This document shows positions 1 to 10,464 of a DNA stretch of 64,000 bases, in pieces. Each line of letters starts with the position of its first letter. Position 1 is the first letter of the stretch. The notes under the pieces were generated by a model, which saw only the letters and a list, made by a program, of their open reading frames with translations, made no database searches and was not told the origin of the DNA. Source of the DNA: Algorimicrobium echini (GTDB lineage: Bacteria; Bacteroidota; Bacteroidia; Flavobacteriales; Flavobacteriaceae); NCBI RefSeq assembly GCF_900115185.1, contig NZ_FOVN01000006.1:122430-186429 (forward strand). Reading direction: 5' to 3'. The position numbers and the translations under genes are program-made.

Positions 1-1216
1 GGATGCCACAAGTGGAGTAACCAGAGACCGTCATTATGGGAAAAGTGACTGGAATGGTCGTGAGTTTTCATTAATAGATACGGGAGGTTATGTAAAGGGA
101 AGTGATGATGTTTTTGAAGCTGAAATTGATAAGCAAGTTGAAATTGCTATTGAAGAAGCAGATGCTATTATTTTTATGGTAGATGTAGAATCTGGCGTAA
201 CTGGTATGGATGAAGACGTAGCGAAATTATTACGTAAGGTCTCCAAGCCTGTTTTCTTGGTTGTTAATAAAGTTGATAATGGAAAACGTGCAGAAAATGC
301 TGTAGAGTTTTATTCTTTAGGTTTAGGCGACTACTTTACTATTGCCAGTATTAATGGAAGTGGAACGGGTGATTTGTTAGATGCGCTAGTGGACGCCTTG
401 CCAGAAAAAGAAACGGTAGAAGAAACAGAATTACCTCGTTTTGCGGTGGTTGGCCGTCCTAATGCTGGAAAATCGTCATTTATAAATGCCTTAATTGGTG
501 AAGATAGATACATAGTTACTGATGTAGCTGGAACCACAAGAGACTCTATTGATACCAAATACAATCGTTTTGGTTTTGAATTTAACCTAGTTGATACCGC
601 TGGAATTCGAAAGAAATCCAAGGTTAAAGAGGATTTGGAGTTTTATTCCGTTATGCGTAGTGTGCGTGCCATTGAACATTCGGATGTTTGCTTGGTGGTG
701 TTAGATGCCACTCGTGGTTTTGACGGACAGGTTCAAAATATTTTCTGGCTGGCAGAACGTAACCGAAAAGGCATTGTTATACTAGTAAACAAATGGGATT
801 TGGTTGAAAAAGATACTAAAACAACCAAAGAGTTTGAAAAACATATTAGAGAACAAATGGAGCCGTTTACGGATGTGCCTATTGTTTTCATTTCCGTATT
901 GAATAAACAACGTATTTATAAAGCTATTGAAACAGCCGTTGAGGTTTATAATAACCGAAACAAAAAGATTAAAACAAGTAAACTTAACGAAGTTTTATTG
1001 CCAATTATTGAAAATTATCCGCCACCTGCTTATAAAGGTAAGTTTGTGAAAATTAAATACATCATGCAGTTGCCAACACCACAACCGCAGTTTGCTTTTT
1101 TCTGTAATTTACCACAATACGTTAGAGATGGTTATAAGCGTTTTCTAGAAAATAAACTACGTGAACATTTTGATTTTCATGGTGTTCCTGTTAGTGTATA
1201 TATGCGTAAAAAGTAA
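1..1216 (+). CDS. der: Ribosome biogenesis GTPase Der (EngA), 5'-truncated by window edge
   Basis: The reading frame is open from base 2 and begins inside the first GTPase domain at the switch I stretch SGVTRDR, so roughly the first 30 residues with the first P-loop lie outside the window. Visible are DTGG and NKVD of domain 1, then a second P-loop ([14 protein letters not shown]), the switch I stretch GTTRDS, DTAG and NKWD of domain 2, and the C-terminal KH-like domain ending in YMRKK. Tandem G domains plus KH are diagnostic of Der, a cytoplasmic factor for 50S subunit maturation. The first internal ATG at 176 is not the true start. A terminator follows directly. Confidence 0.97.
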   Translation, partial: DATSGVTRDRHYGKSDWNGREFSLIDTGGYVKGSDDVFEAEIDKQVEIAIEEADAIIFMVDVESGVTGMDEDVAKLLRKVSKPVFLVVNKVDNGKRAENAVEFYSLGLGDYFTIASINGSGTGDLLDALVDALPEKETVEETELPRFAVVGRPNAGKSSFINALIGEDRYIVTDVAGTTRDSIDTKYNRFGFEFNLVDTAGIRKKSKVKEDLEFYSVMRSVRAIEHSDVCLVVLDATRGFDGQVQNIFWLAERNRKGIVILVNKWDLVEKDTKTTKEFEKHIREQMEPFTDVPIVFISVLNKQRIYKAIETAVEVYNNRNKKIKTSKLNEVLLPIIENYPPPAYKGKFVKIKYIMQLPTPQPQFAFFCNLPQYVRDGYKRFLENKLREHFDFHGVPVSVYMRKK

Positions 1217-1243
1217 TTAAATAGTACTTTTATTTCAATTAAT

Positions 1244-1279
1244 AAAAATCCGTTTACAGCTGTAAATGGATTTTTTTGT
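1244..1279 (+). terminator. Rho-independent terminator after der
   Basis: The arms AAATCCGTTTACA and TGTAAATGGATTT form a hairpin with a very short loop, followed by a run of T. It starts about 28 bases after the der stop codon and separates der from the receptor gene. Confidence 0.8.
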
Positions 1280-1403
1280 TTCGGTTTAGGCTCTTGTTTG
1301 TAGGATTTTATAACAAAAGTTTATGTTTTTTTTAAGAGGCTCCATACTTCAAACAGTATATATTCGTTTTCTTAAAACCAACCTAAAACCATCAATCTTA
1401 AAT

Positions 1404-4208
1404 ATGAAGAATCTATTCTTTGTACTCTCGTTTTTTACTATATCAGTAGTATTTTCTCAATCAAGACCTATTCAAATTTCTGGTAAAATTATTTCTGTCG
1501 ATGAACAATTGCCATTAGAATCTGCAACCGTTCATTTAGAGCGTCTGTCAGATAGCACGGTTATTACTTACACCATTTCAGATAAGGAAGGGCTATTTGT
1601 TTTAGAAGATCGGATTTCAGATAAATCCGTAAAGTTACACGTGTCCTATGTTGGCTACAAAACGTATACTAAAACAATTTCATTAAGTAATCCTATGGTT
1701 CGTTTAGAAACCATCAATTTAGATGTGAGTAATGAGTTGGATGAGGTTGTCATTAAATCGGCTGCACCAATAACCATAAAAAAAGATACATTAGAATTTA
1801 ATGTCAGTTCTTTTAAAACAAAAAAAGATGCTACAGTAGAAGATTTACTAAAAGAATTGCCAGGTGTAGAGGTGGATGAAGATGGTAAGATAAAAATTAA
1901 CGGTAAAGAGGTGAATAAAATTCTTGTAAATGGGAAGCCTTTCTTTGGTGATGACCCTACCATAACTACAAAAAATTTAACCAAGGAGCTGATTGAAAAA
2001 ATACAAGTTGTAGATACAAAAACCAAAGCGGAAGCTTTTTCAGGAGAAGAAGTGGATGGTGAAAATAAAACCATAAACTTAACCATTAAGGAAGAAAATA
2101 ATAAAGGGGTTTTTGGTCGAGTAGCAGCAGGTGCGGGAACAGATGATCGTTATGAAGGTGCTGGAATGCTTAACTATTTTGATAATGACAGGCGTATTAG
2201 TGTACTAGCAGGAGGGAATAATATTAATTCCCCTGGTTTTAGCTTTGGTGAAATTCGTAAAATGTTTGGTGGCGGATATAGCATGTCTATGTCTAGTAAT
2301 GGGTCGTTTACAATTGATGGTCGGTCGTTTGGTGGAGGTGAAGGAATTACCAAATCTCAAAATGCAGGATTAAATTATGCGGATATTATTGGAGAAAAAA
2401 CAGATGTAGCTGCCGATTATTTTTATTCTGGAAGCAGTTCTGAAAACAAAACAGCTTCTCAACGTGAAAATATTTTACCAGATTCTAGATATTTTACCAA
2501 TTCGGTTTCTAGTAGCTATAACGATAGCGATAGCCATTCTGCTAATATGGGTTTTGATATTGAAGTAGATTCTACGTTTTTAATTAATATTGACCCTTCA
2601 TTTCGTTATTCAAAAAGTACCAATAGTTTTAATGCAGCCGAAGAATCATTAAATGAAAACCAGATACTAACTAACAATTCAACATCCAATTCTTATGTTG
2701 AAAATACAGGTAGAAATTTCCGAAACAATATAAATATTACCAAAAAATTTGGTAAAAAGGGAGCCTTTATTAGGGTGAATTTAACCAATGAAATTAATAC
2801 CCGAGAATCGGAAGACTTCTTAACTTCTTTAACCAATGTGTATGGCGAAGATGTAAATAATCCAAACAATCCAGACTTCATTATTATAGACCAAATAGAA
2901 CGTGATCAACTTACAAATGGAACTGGTGATGTTACTAATTTCAATTCAAGCATAAACTACCGATTGCCTGTCGTTGCTGAAAAGTTATTTTTGGATTTTG
3001 AATATTCCTATGCACGAGACAAAAGTACAGATACAAAAAGTACTTTTGATAAAGATGCACAAGGAGAGTTCACAGTTTTTAATGAAGATTTAAGTACAGA
3101 TTTTGAATATTTAGATGAACGGATAACACCTGGTGTTAGTTTGAGTTTTCGTAACAAAGTATGGTCCTCAAGAATTGGGTTTAATTATGTGTTTAGAACA
3201 TTAGGAAATACAGATTTACTCCGACCAGAATTGAGTATCAAAAAACGTTTCGAAGCCACAGAGTTAAACGGATACTTGCGTTATAAATTTAGTCCAAAAG
3301 CTTCATTTTGGTCTAGTTACCGTTTGAGTAATGAACCACCTAGGTTATCTCAATTGCAGGCGTTTCAAAACGTATCGGACCCATTAAACACAGTTGTTGG
3401 TAACCCAGATTTGGAGCCATCCAATAGTCATCGTATAAATTTAGGATTTAATGCTTTCGATTGGCAGAAACGAACCGGATTCTATTCCTACGTAGGTGGG
3501 AATTTTACCCAAAATCAAGTGGTAACCAAGACAACGATAGACGCCAATTTTGTTAGAACAACAACCTTTGCTAACGTTGATGGTAACTATCAGTTTTATG
3601 CTAACATGGATTATAGCAAAGATGTTAAAATAGATAGTTTACGAACGGTAAAAATGAGTGTAGGTGTGAATGGAAATTTAAGTAGAAATATCAATTTTAA
3701 TAACGACGTGCAATATGCCAGTAAAGTAAGATCCTTATCACCAGAAGTGGGCATGCGTTTTACTTGGAAAGAAGTTATGGAGTTTAGACCAAGGTATTCA
3801 GTGTCATTTACAAAAAATAAATACGATTTAGCTGAATTTGAAGATCGTGAGTTTTTAGAACATAACTTAAATATAGGAACAGCCTTGTTCTTGCCAAAAA
3901 AGTTTGAATGGCGAAATGATATCAATTTTAATTACAATCCTAATGTAGGACCAGGCTTTCAAAAAAGTGCCTGGTTTTGGAATTCTACTCTAGCATATTC
4001 TGTTTTAAAAGACGCAGGAACTGTTACGTTAAAAGTTTATGACTTGTTAGACCAAAATACGAACGCCAGACGAACAGCTACTCAAAATTACATTCAAGAT
4101 TCTCAAAGTACGGTTTTAGAACAATATTTTATGCTAAGCTTTAGTTGGAAGTTTAATAGTTTGGGAAGCAAAGGAGAAACGGATGATGATACTTTTTATT
4201 GGGATTAA
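1404..4208 (+). CDS. TonB-dependent receptor-like outer membrane beta-barrel protein with carboxypeptidase-like regulatory domain
   Basis: The protein has 934 residues from the ATG at 1404. The frame extends to an ATG at 1323, but 1404 gives a normal signal peptide (MKNLFFVLSFFTISVVFSQ) and is preferred. After the signal comes a carboxypeptidase-regulatory-like beta-sandwich (about residues 20-105, with the typical VSYVGYKT), then a plug-like region (about 125-225, containing KILVNGKPFFGDDP) and a long beta-barrel of the OMP_b-brl_3 type. This domain order is typical of Bacteroidota outer-membrane receptors. The substrate cannot be told: there is no SusD partner next to it and it stands alone. 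The C-terminus is acidic (GETDDDTFYWD). Confidence 0.88.
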   Translation: MKNLFFVLSFFTISVVFSQSRPIQISGKIISVDEQLPLESATVHLERLSDSTVITYTISDKEGLFVLEDRISDKSVKLHVSYVGYKTYTKTISLSNPMVRLETINLDVSNELDEVVIKSAAPITIKKDTLEFNVSSFKTKKDATVEDLLKELPGVEVDEDGKIKINGKEVNKILVNGKPFFGDDPTITTKNLTKELIEKIQVVDTKTKAEAFSGEEVDGENKTINLTIKEENNKGVFGRVAAGAGTDDRYEGAGMLNYFDNDRRISVLAGGNNINSPGFSFGEIRKMFGGGYSMSMSSNGSFTIDGRSFGGGEGITKSQNAGLNYADIIGEKTDVAADYFYSGSSSENKTASQRENILPDSRYFTNSVSSSYNDSDSHSANMGFDIEVDSTFLINIDPSFRYSKSTNSFNAAEESLNENQILTNNSTSNSYVENTGRNFRNNINITKKFGKKGAFIRVNLTNEINTRESEDFLTSLTNVYGEDVNNPNNPDFIIIDQIERDQLTNGTGDVTNFNSSINYRLPVVAEKLFLDFEYSYARDKSTDTKSTFDKDAQGEFTVFNEDLSTDFEYLDERITPGVSLSFRNKVWSSRIGFNYVFRTLGNTDLLRPELSIKKRFEATELNGYLRYKFSPKASFWSSYRLSNEPPRLSQLQAFQNVSDPLNTVVGNPDLEPSNSHRINLGFNAFDWQKRTGFYSYVGGNFTQNQVVTKTTIDANFVRTTTFANVDGNYQFYANMDYSKDVKIDSLRTVKMSVGVNGNLSRNINFNNDVQYASKVRSLSPEVGMRFTWKEVMEFRPRYSVSFTKNKYDLAEFEDREFLEHNLNIGTALFLPKKFEWRNDINFNYNPNVGPGFQKSAWFWNSTLAYSVLKDAGTVTLKVYDLLDQNTNARRTATQNYIQDSQSTVLEQYFMLSFSWKFNSLGSKGETDDDTFYWD

Positions 4209-4321
4209 GCAAAGCCTAATTAAGCAGTAAAGATATTCATGTCCGTTGGAGTCCAGTAGAGAATTTTTTCCTTTTAAGTAAAATGAGGTGTCAACTGAAC
4301 TCGACCAGACAACAACTTAAA

Positions 4322-4370
4322 TGAAAAAGCGATTTTAGTTCAAACTAAAATCGCTTTTCTATTTTTCATT
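4322..4370. terminator. Bidirectional terminator between receptor gene and TPM operon
   Basis: The arms AAAAGCGATTTTAGTT and AACTAAAATCGCTTTT form a hairpin with a tiny loop. T-rich sequence lies on the right and A-rich sequence on the left, so it can end the leftward TPM operon and also rightward transcripts. Confidence 0.85.
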
Positions 4371-4385
4371 GCTCATTACTCACTA

Positions 4386-5225
4386 CTACCAACCTCCCGA
4401 AGCGCCTCCACCTCCAAAGCCACCGCCTCCGAAACCACCTCCAAAGCCGCCTCCAAAGCTGCCGCCCGAAGAGCCGCCAAAACCACCTGATGAGCCACCA
4501 TAACCACCACGTCCTAGATTGCTTAAAATAATAGCGTCTAAAATGCTAAAACCTCCAGAGTTTTTACCACCAGAACCATTATGACCACCACCACGCTTAT
4601 TTTTAGAAATAGCGATGATGATGAAAATAAATACTATAAATAGGAAGAAAAAGAAACCAATGGGTGAACCATTAGAATTTTCTTGTCTGGATCCTTGATA
4701 CTCGCCAGTCATTACCTCAAAAATGGCATCAGCACCTCGGTTTAAGCCACCAGGATAATCATTTTGTTTAAAGAAAGGGATGATATCATTTTGTATGATA
4801 CGTTTGCTCATGGCGTCTGTAAGCAAATGCTCCACACCATAACCTGTATTAATGGCAATTTTCTTGTCATCACGTGCTAATAAAATTAACACTCCATTGT
4901 CTTCCTTTGCTTGACCTATTCCCCATTTTTGTCCCCATTGCGCACCTAAATAATTTATGTTTTCTCCATTGGTTGAAGAGATAATTGCGACCACTATTTG
5001 CGTAGAAGTCGTGTCAGAATACTTGATTAATTTATTTTCTAAAGCCCTTTTTTCTGTTGCTGATAATAAACTAATATAGTCATAAACACTGGTTTGTTCT
5101 TTGGGTATTTCAGGAATTGTAAACTGTGCCAAACCAGATTGCAAACCTAAAAACAGCATGGTGCAAATAAGACTAATCTGCTTGAAAGTTATGTGTGTAA
5201 ATAGGTGGTTTTTTAAATTTGGCAT
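4386..5225 (-). CDS. TPM-domain (YgcG-type) membrane protein with glycine-rich tail
   Basis: This 279-residue protein has an N-terminal hydrophobic segment (about residues 15-34, signal peptide ending LAQ), a TPM domain (about 46-172, with DNGVLILLARDDKKIAINTGYGVE), a transmembrane helix (189-207) and a C-terminal tail (212-279) made mostly of glycine with serine and phenylalanine. The layout is that of YgcG-type proteins. The family has been linked to photosystem II repair in plants and to envelope functions in bacteria, but its bacterial biochemistry is unsettled. It is the last gene of the operon, 8 bases after a second TPM gene, downstream of lemA. LemA with TPM proteins is a recurrent gene pair. 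Confidence 0.88.
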   Translation of the reverse strand: MPNLKNHLFTHITFKQISLICTMLFLGLQSGLAQFTIPEIPKEQTSVYDYISLLSATEKRALENKLIKYSDTTSTQIVVAIISSTNGENINYLGAQWGQKWGIGQAKEDNGVLILLARDDKKIAINTGYGVEHLLTDAMSKRIIQNDIIPFFKQNDYPGGLNRGADAIFEVMTGEYQGSRQENSNGSPIGFFFFLFIVFIFIIIAISKNKRGGGHNGSGGKNSGGFSILDAIILSNLGRGGYGGSSGGFGGSSGGSFGGGFGGGFGGGGFGGGGASGGW

Positions 5226-5233
5226 GTTTGGTT

Positions 5234-5671
5234 TTATCCTTTAGAAATGGTGTCTGGTAATTCGTTTATATCAGTGTGTTGCCAAGGGAAATGTTGTTCT
5301 AATGCTTTGCCAGCCATTAAAATACCATCTACTAATCCTTGCTTAAAGTTACCTTGTTTGAACTGGGCTTGAATGGCATTACGTGTTGTGTCCCAGAAAT
5401 CATTTGAAACGACATCGTTAATACCTTTGTCTCCAAATATCACAAAGTTTCTGTCTTCTACAGCTACATAAATTAATACGCCATTTTGCTGTTTGGTATT
5501 ATCCATTTTTAAAAAATGAAACACTTCCATAGCACGATCAAACACATCAATTTTAGATGTTTTTTCTAAATGAACCCGAATTTCACCAGAGGTGTTTTTT
5601 TCAGCTTCGCGAATGGCAGCAATAATAGCTTGTTCCTCATTAGCTGTTAAAAAATCTTCTATTTTAGACAT
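5234..5671 (-). CDS. Soluble TPM-domain protein
   Basis: A 145-residue protein consisting almost only of a TPM domain (NTSGEIRVHLEK near the start, NGVLIYVAVEDRNFVIFGDKGIN in the middle). It has no signal peptide or membrane segment, unlike its neighbour at 4386-5225, so it is probably cytoplasmic. It starts 5 bases after the lemA stop codon and ends 8 bases before the second TPM gene, so translation of the three is probably coupled. Biochemical role unknown. Confidence 0.87.
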   Translation of the reverse strand: MSKIEDFLTANEEQAIIAAIREAEKNTSGEIRVHLEKTSKIDVFDRAMEVFHFLKMDNTKQQNGVLIYVAVEDRNFVIFGDKGINDVVSNDFWDTTRNAIQAQFKQGNFKQGLVDGILMAGKALEQHFPWQHTDINELPDTISKG

Positions 5672-5676
5672 AGCTC

Positions 5677-6273
5677 TTAAAATTCGAAATCAATATCTGG
5701 TGCATTTTCACTGCCTGGATCTGCTTTGTATCTTGGCATTTCTTCAAACCCAAAGATTCCAGCTAAAAAGCTGCCTGGGAACTTTTTAATGTGCTTGTCA
5801 TAAATGTTAACAGATTCATTATAACGGTCTCTAGCTACATTAATTCGGTTTTCGGTTCCTTCTAATTGAGCTTGTAATTCCAAGAAATTCTGATTGGCTT
5901 TTAAATCAGGATAGCGTTCCACTGTGACTAATAATCGTGATAAAGCACTACTTAAGCCAGATTGAGCTTGTTGAAATTGTGCCATGTTTTCAGCTGTTAA
6001 ATTGCTGGCGTCAATGGTAGTTGATGTAGCTTTTGATCGGGCTTCAATAACTTCAGTTAACGTAGTTCGTTCAAAATCGGCAGCACCTTGAACCGTTTTT
6101 ACTAAGTTTCCAATTAAGTCGTTACGTCGTTGGTAAGAGCTTTCAACATCTGCCCATGCTGTTTTTGCATCTGCTTCATATTCTACGGCTGTATTATTAA
6201 ATCCAACAGCCCAAGAGTAAATTGCGACAGCAAGAACTCCTATAATTATAACGGGAATTAACCATTTTTTCAT
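5677..6273 (-). CDS. lemA: LemA family protein
   Basis: A 198-residue protein with one N-terminal membrane anchor (about residues 5-22) followed by a helical domain with LemA hallmarks: YQRRNDLIGNLVKTVQG, then TTLTEVIEARSKA, then the conserved RDRYNESVNIYDKHIKKFPG. The helical part probably faces the periplasm. Function is not established; LemA commonly sits beside TPM proteins, as here. It lies 56 bases downstream of the MerR regulator in the same leftward operon. Confidence 0.92.
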   Translation of the reverse strand: MKKWLIPVIIIGVLAVAIYSWAVGFNNTAVEYEADAKTAWADVESSYQRRNDLIGNLVKTVQGAADFERTTLTEVIEARSKATSTTIDASNLTAENMAQFQQAQSGLSSALSRLLVTVERYPDLKANQNFLELQAQLEGTENRINVARDRYNESVNIYDKHIKKFPGSFLAGIFGFEEMPRYKADPGSENAPDIDFEF

Positions 6274-6329
6274 AATAAGTTGTTTTAGTGTAAAGGTTGT
6301 TATTATTAGTTGTCTTTTTTAGTAAAAAG

Positions 6330-6659
6330 TTACAATTGCTCTTTAATTTTTGTGAGTTGTGCTTTTATATCTTCTAGTTTAGAGATAATTTCAAAGTTAT
6401 TTAGCGTCTGTTGTTTTTCTTCTTTTAAGTGAATTTTAGCACCATCTAAAGTAAAACCGCGTTCTTTTACTAAATGAAATATGAGTTTCAGGTTTTGAAT
6501 ATCATCAGGTGTAAACTTCCTGTTGCCCTTTGCGTTTTTTTTAGGTTGTAAAACATCAAATTCCTTTTCCCAAAAACGAATTAAAGACGTGTTTACACCA
6601 AATGCCTTGGCTACTTCACCAATTCCATAATATCGTTTTTCGGGTAAGTTAATATGCAT
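6330..6659 (-). CDS. MerR family transcriptional regulator
   Basis: A 109-residue protein with an N-terminal MerR winged helix-turn-helix (YYGIGEVAKAFGVNTSLIRFWEKEF) and wing (NRKFTPDDIQNLKLIFHLVKERG), ending in a short helical dimerisation tail. No cysteine-rich effector domain is present, so it is not a classical metal sensor. Its ATG overlaps the stop codon of the M23 peptidase gene (TAATG), a strong sign of translational coupling. This peptidase and MerR pairing upstream of lemA may mean an envelope-related regulon; that is inference. Confidence 0.9.
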   Translation of the reverse strand: MHINLPEKRYYGIGEVAKAFGVNTSLIRFWEKEFDVLQPKKNAKGNRKFTPDDIQNLKLIFHLVKERGFTLDGAKIHLKEEKQQTLNNFEIISKLEDIKAQLTKIKEQL

Positions 6660-7630
6660 TAGTCTAAAGATTGGTTTTCAAGGGTGGCATGTTTTAAAAG
6701 CTCATCAAATTCTTCAGCAGATAGATTGCCGTAATAGAAATTGAGTGGGTTAATGCGTTCATCGTCTTTAAAAATTTCATAATGTAAATGGGCTGCTTCT
6801 GAACGACCCGTATTTCCAACAAAGCCAATTAAATCACCTCGCTTTACTTTTTGATTTTTTTTAACGTTGTATTTATATAAATGAGCATACAAGCTGATAT
6901 ACCCAAAACCATGGTCTATCCGTATGTGATTGCCATAGCCGGATGATTGACTGTCGGCACGAATAACAACGCCATCACCAGATGCGTAAACAGGTGTGCC
7001 TCGTGGTGCTGTAAAGTCCATGCCATAATGAAATTTTCTAACTTTTGTAAATGGATCGGTTCGATAACCATAACCAGAGGCCATTCGTGTTAAATCTTCA
7101 TTGCTAACGGGTTGTATAGCCGGAATAGCAGCTAATAGTTTTTCTTTTTCTTCTGCTAATTTGGCAATTTCATCCAATGATTTTGACTGGACTACAATTT
7201 GCTTTTGTAGCATATCAATACGTTTATTGCTTTCAATAATAAGTTTGGAGTTATCAAATCCTTCTAGGTTTTTATAACGGTTTACACCACCAAATCCAGC
7301 ACGCCTTTGTTCGTCTGGAATAGGGTTGGTTTCAAAATACAATCGGTAAATATTATTATCTCTATTGGCAACATCTTCTAAAACTAATTGGGCTTCATCC
7401 ATTTTTTTGTTTAACAATTGGTACTGTAACTGCATGTTAGCCAGTTCTCGTTTTAAAGCTTTTTCTTTAGGAGATTCAATATATTGACTAGTAATAAACA
7501 TGGTTAGGAAACCAAACAATCCAGCGGCTAAAATAAAAAGCCCAATGAATTTAAAGGTGCGCCTTTTTTTACGCTCAATTTTCCTGTAAGAGAGCGTTTC
7601 AGAATCGTAATAATATTTTACCTTACTCAT
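6659..7630 (-). CDS. M23 family metallopeptidase (LytM-type, membrane anchored)
   Basis: A 323-residue protein with a basic cytoplasmic N-terminus, one membrane helix (about residues 28-49), a coiled coil (about 55-90 and 125-170) and a C-terminal LytM/M23 domain. Zinc-ligand motifs are intact: HYGMD (H201, D205) and HLH (H281, H283). The layout matches Bacteroidota MepM/NlpD-type peptidoglycan endopeptidases acting in the periplasm. It is the first gene of a leftward operon followed by MerR, lemA and two TPM genes. Confidence 0.93.
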   Translation of the reverse strand: MSKVKYYYDSETLSYRKIERKKRRTFKFIGLFILAAGLFGFLTMFITSQYIESPKEKALKRELANMQLQYQLLNKKMDEAQLVLEDVANRDNNIYRLYFETNPIPDEQRRAGFGGVNRYKNLEGFDNSKLIIESNKRIDMLQKQIVVQSKSLDEIAKLAEEKEKLLAAIPAIQPVSNEDLTRMASGYGYRTDPFTKVRKFHYGMDFTAPRGTPVYASGDGVVIRADSQSSGYGNHIRIDHGFGYISLYAHLYKYNVKKNQKVKRGDLIGFVGNTGRSEAAHLHYEIFKDDERINPLNFYYGNLSAEEFDELLKHATLENQSLD

Positions 7631-7842
7631 TGGCTAAATTTACTATTTTTGCAGATAATTAGAATAGATTAATTAATTATTCTGCTATGTAAAAATAATG
7701 TTATAAATATAGAACTAGAACTGGTGTTATTGCCATACATTTAGTTTACTATATTTTTAATTATAAATTTATGAAGAGTAAATATATAAATTGTTTAGCA
7801 CATGGCGGAATTTTAACATAAGCTTACAACCCATTTTCATTT

Positions 7843-10452
7843 ATGAAGTCTCAAGATATACGTTCAAAATTTCTACAATTTTTCAAAGATAAGCAGCACA
7901 GTATTGTGCCATCAGCTCCAATGGTACTAAAAGATGATCCTACGTTAATGTTTGTCAATTCTGGTATGGCTCCTTTTAAAGAATACTTTTTAGGGAATGC
8001 GGAGCCTAAAAATAATAGGATTGCTGACTCACAAAAATGTTTACGTGTTTCTGGTAAACACAATGATTTGGAAGAGGTTGGTTATGATACCTACCATCAT
8101 ACGCTTTTTGAAATGCTAGGAAATTGGAGTTTTGGTGATTATTTTAAAGAAGAAGCTATTGCTTGGGCATGGGAATTACTAACAGACGTTTTTAAAATAG
8201 ATCAGGATATTTTATATGTTACTGTTTTTGAGGGTGATGATGAAGATGGTATCCCTATGGATCAAGAAGCTTATGATTTTTGGAAGCGTTTAATTCCTGA
8301 AGAGCGTATCCTTATGGGAAATAAAAAGGATAATTTTTGGGAAATGGGTGATCAAGGACCATGTGGACCTTGTAGTGAGATTCATGTTGATATACGTTCG
8401 GCAGAAGAAAAAGCCAAAGTATCAGGAAAAGATTTAGTAAATATGGATCATCCACAAGTTGTGGAAATCTGGAACTTGGTCTTTATGCAATACAACCGGA
8501 AAGCCAATGGTTCATTAGTGTCTTTGCCTAATAAACATATTGATACAGGTATGGGATTTGAGCGATTGTGTATGGTTTTACAAGGTGTTCAGAGTAATTA
8601 TGATACCGATGTTTTTACACCAATTATTCGTGAAATAGAAACCATAACCGATAAAGATTATGGTAAAGAAGATAAGATTGATGTTGCTATTCGGGTTATT
8701 TCAGACCACGTCCGTGCGGTAGCATTTTCAATTGCAGATGGTCAACTGCCAAGCAATACAGGAGCAGGTTATGTTATACGTAGAATTTTACGTCGTGCCA
8801 TTCGCTATAGTTTTACCTTTTTAGACCAAAAGGAACCATTTATTTACCGTTTGGTAGATGTATTAAGTTTGAAAATGGGCGCGGCTTTTCCAGAACTGAA
8901 ATCGCAAAAGCAATTGATTGAAAATGTTATAAAGGAAGAAGAAGCCTCCTTTTTAAGAACATTGGACCAGGGATTAGTATTATTAGATGGTATTGTAAAA
9001 AACACTTCAGGTGATACGGTTTCGGGTGAAAAGGCCTTTGAGTTATATGATACGTATGGTTTTCCAATTGACTTAACCGCTTTAATTTTATCTGAACAAG
9101 GATTAAAATTAGATCAAGCTGGTTTTAAAACGCATTTAGAAAAACAAAAAAAACGATCGCGTGCAGCCAGTGAAATGTCTACAGACGATTGGACCATTTT
9201 AATTGATGATGCTGTTCAGGAGTTTATAGGTTATGATGCTTTGGAAGCAAAAGTTAAAATTACACGCTACCGTAAAGTAACGTCTAAAAAAGATGGCAAT
9301 ATGTATCAACTGGTTTTTAATCTTACCCCTTTTTACGCAGAGGGTGGTGGTCAGGTTGGTGATAAAGGCTATTTGGAAGATGTACATGGTAATATCATTT
9401 ATATCCTAGACACCAAGAAGGAGAATAACGTGGTCATGCATTTTACTAAAAATTTACCAGAAAATATTGATGGGACTTTTACAGCAACTGTAGATGCTAA
9501 GCAACGTTATAGAACGGAGTGTAACCATACAGCAACTCATTTATTGCATCAAGCTTTGCGTGAAGTTTTAGGACCTCACGTCGAGCAAAAGGGAAGTGCC
9601 GTTCACTCTAAATACTTACGCTTTGATTTTTCGCATTTTTCTAAATTAACCGTCGATGAATTGCGGGATGTTGAGATTTTTGTAAATGCACGTATTGCTG
9701 GTAAATTACCATTGCAAGAAGAGCGCAATATGCCAATGGATAAAGCTATTGAGGCTGGAGCAATGGCGTTATTTGGAGAGAAATATGGTGATACGGTTCG
9801 TGTGGTTCGTTTTGGGCAATCTATTGAATTGTGTGGTGGAACTCATGTGAAAAATACAGGTGATATTTGGTTCTTTAAAATTGTTTCTGAAGGTGCAGTT
9901 GCAGCTGGAATTAGACGTATTGAAGCCATAACCAACGATGCATTAAAAGATTACTTTGCAGACGTAAATAATACGTATACTGAAATAAAAACACTATTGA
10001 ATAATAATGAGCCTGTTAAAGCACTTCAAAATTTACAAGAAGAAAATAGTCAGCTTAAAAAACAGGTTGAAAGCTTATTAAAAGACAAAGCAAAGAACTT
10101 AAAAGGCGACCTTAAATCAGAATTAACAGTAGTAAATGGTGTTCAGTTTTTAGCTAAAAAAATAGATTTGGACGCAGGAGGTATTAAAGATTTGTGTTTT
10201 GAATTGGGTAGCCAGTTTGATAATTTATTTTTATTATTTGCGGCCGAAAATGATGGAAAAGCCTTGTTGTCCTGCTATGTTTCTAAAGAACTTGTAGCAA
10301 GTAAAGGTTTAAACGCTGGACAAATTGTTAGAGAACTAGGCAAGTATATCCAAGGTGGAGGTGGAGGTCAACCGTTTTTTGCAACAGCAGGCGGTAAAAA
10401 TCCAGACGGTATTGAGGAGGCTCTGGAAGCTGCTAAAAAGTATTTGGAATAG
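7843..10452 (+). CDS. alaS: Alanine--tRNA ligase
   Basis: An 869-residue class II synthetase charging tRNA-Ala. The N-terminal catalytic core begins [40 protein letters not shown] (hallmark region); the editing domain shows the zinc ligands HTATH and CGGTH; the C-terminal C-Ala domain ends with the glycine-rich [14 protein letters not shown]. Length is normal. It is transcribed divergently from the M23 peptidase operon with about 210 bases between them, which hold no recognised gene. Confidence 0.98.
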   Translation: MKSQDIRSKFLQFFKDKQHSIVPSAPMVLKDDPTLMFVNSGMAPFKEYFLGNAEPKNNRIADSQKCLRVSGKHNDLEEVGYDTYHHTLFEMLGNWSFGDYFKEEAIAWAWELLTDVFKIDQDILYVTVFEGDDEDGIPMDQEAYDFWKRLIPEERILMGNKKDNFWEMGDQGPCGPCSEIHVDIRSAEEKAKVSGKDLVNMDHPQVVEIWNLVFMQYNRKANGSLVSLPNKHIDTGMGFERLCMVLQGVQSNYDTDVFTPIIREIETITDKDYGKEDKIDVAIRVISDHVRAVAFSIADGQLPSNTGAGYVIRRILRRAIRYSFTFLDQKEPFIYRLVDVLSLKMGAAFPELKSQKQLIENVIKEEEASFLRTLDQGLVLLDGIVKNTSGDTVSGEKAFELYDTYGFPIDLTALILSEQGLKLDQAGFKTHLEKQKKRSRAASEMSTDDWTILIDDAVQEFIGYDALEAKVKITRYRKVTSKKDGNMYQLVFNLTPFYAEGGGQVGDKGYLEDVHGNIIYILDTKKENNVVMHFTKNLPENIDGTFTATVDAKQRYRTECNHTATHLLHQALREVLGPHVEQKGSAVHSKYLRFDFSHFSKLTVDELRDVEIFVNARIAGKLPLQEERNMPMDKAIEAGAMALFGEKYGDTVRVVRFGQSIELCGGTHVKNTGDIWFFKIVSEGAVAAGIRRIEAITNDALKDYFADVNNTYTEIKTLLNNNEPVKALQNLQEENSQLKKQVESLLKDKAKNLKGDLKSELTVVNGVQFLAKKIDLDAGGIKDLCFELGSQFDNLFLLFAAENDGKALLSCYVSKELVASKGLNAGQIVRELGKYIQGGGGGQPFFATAGGKNPDGIEEALEAAKKYLE

Positions 10453-10464
10453 GAAGGAGGCTCT

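Noticed and set aside
1655..2086. 143-codon minus-strand frame within the receptor gene
   Set aside because: Entirely inside a conserved gene on the other strand; Ser/Leu/Phe-rich translation typical of antisense.
7644..7651. TATTTTTG as a promoter for alaS
   Set aside because: It matches the -7 consensus but lies about 190 bases before the start codon and the nearest TTG is only 11 bases upstream, so it is not a convincing promoter.
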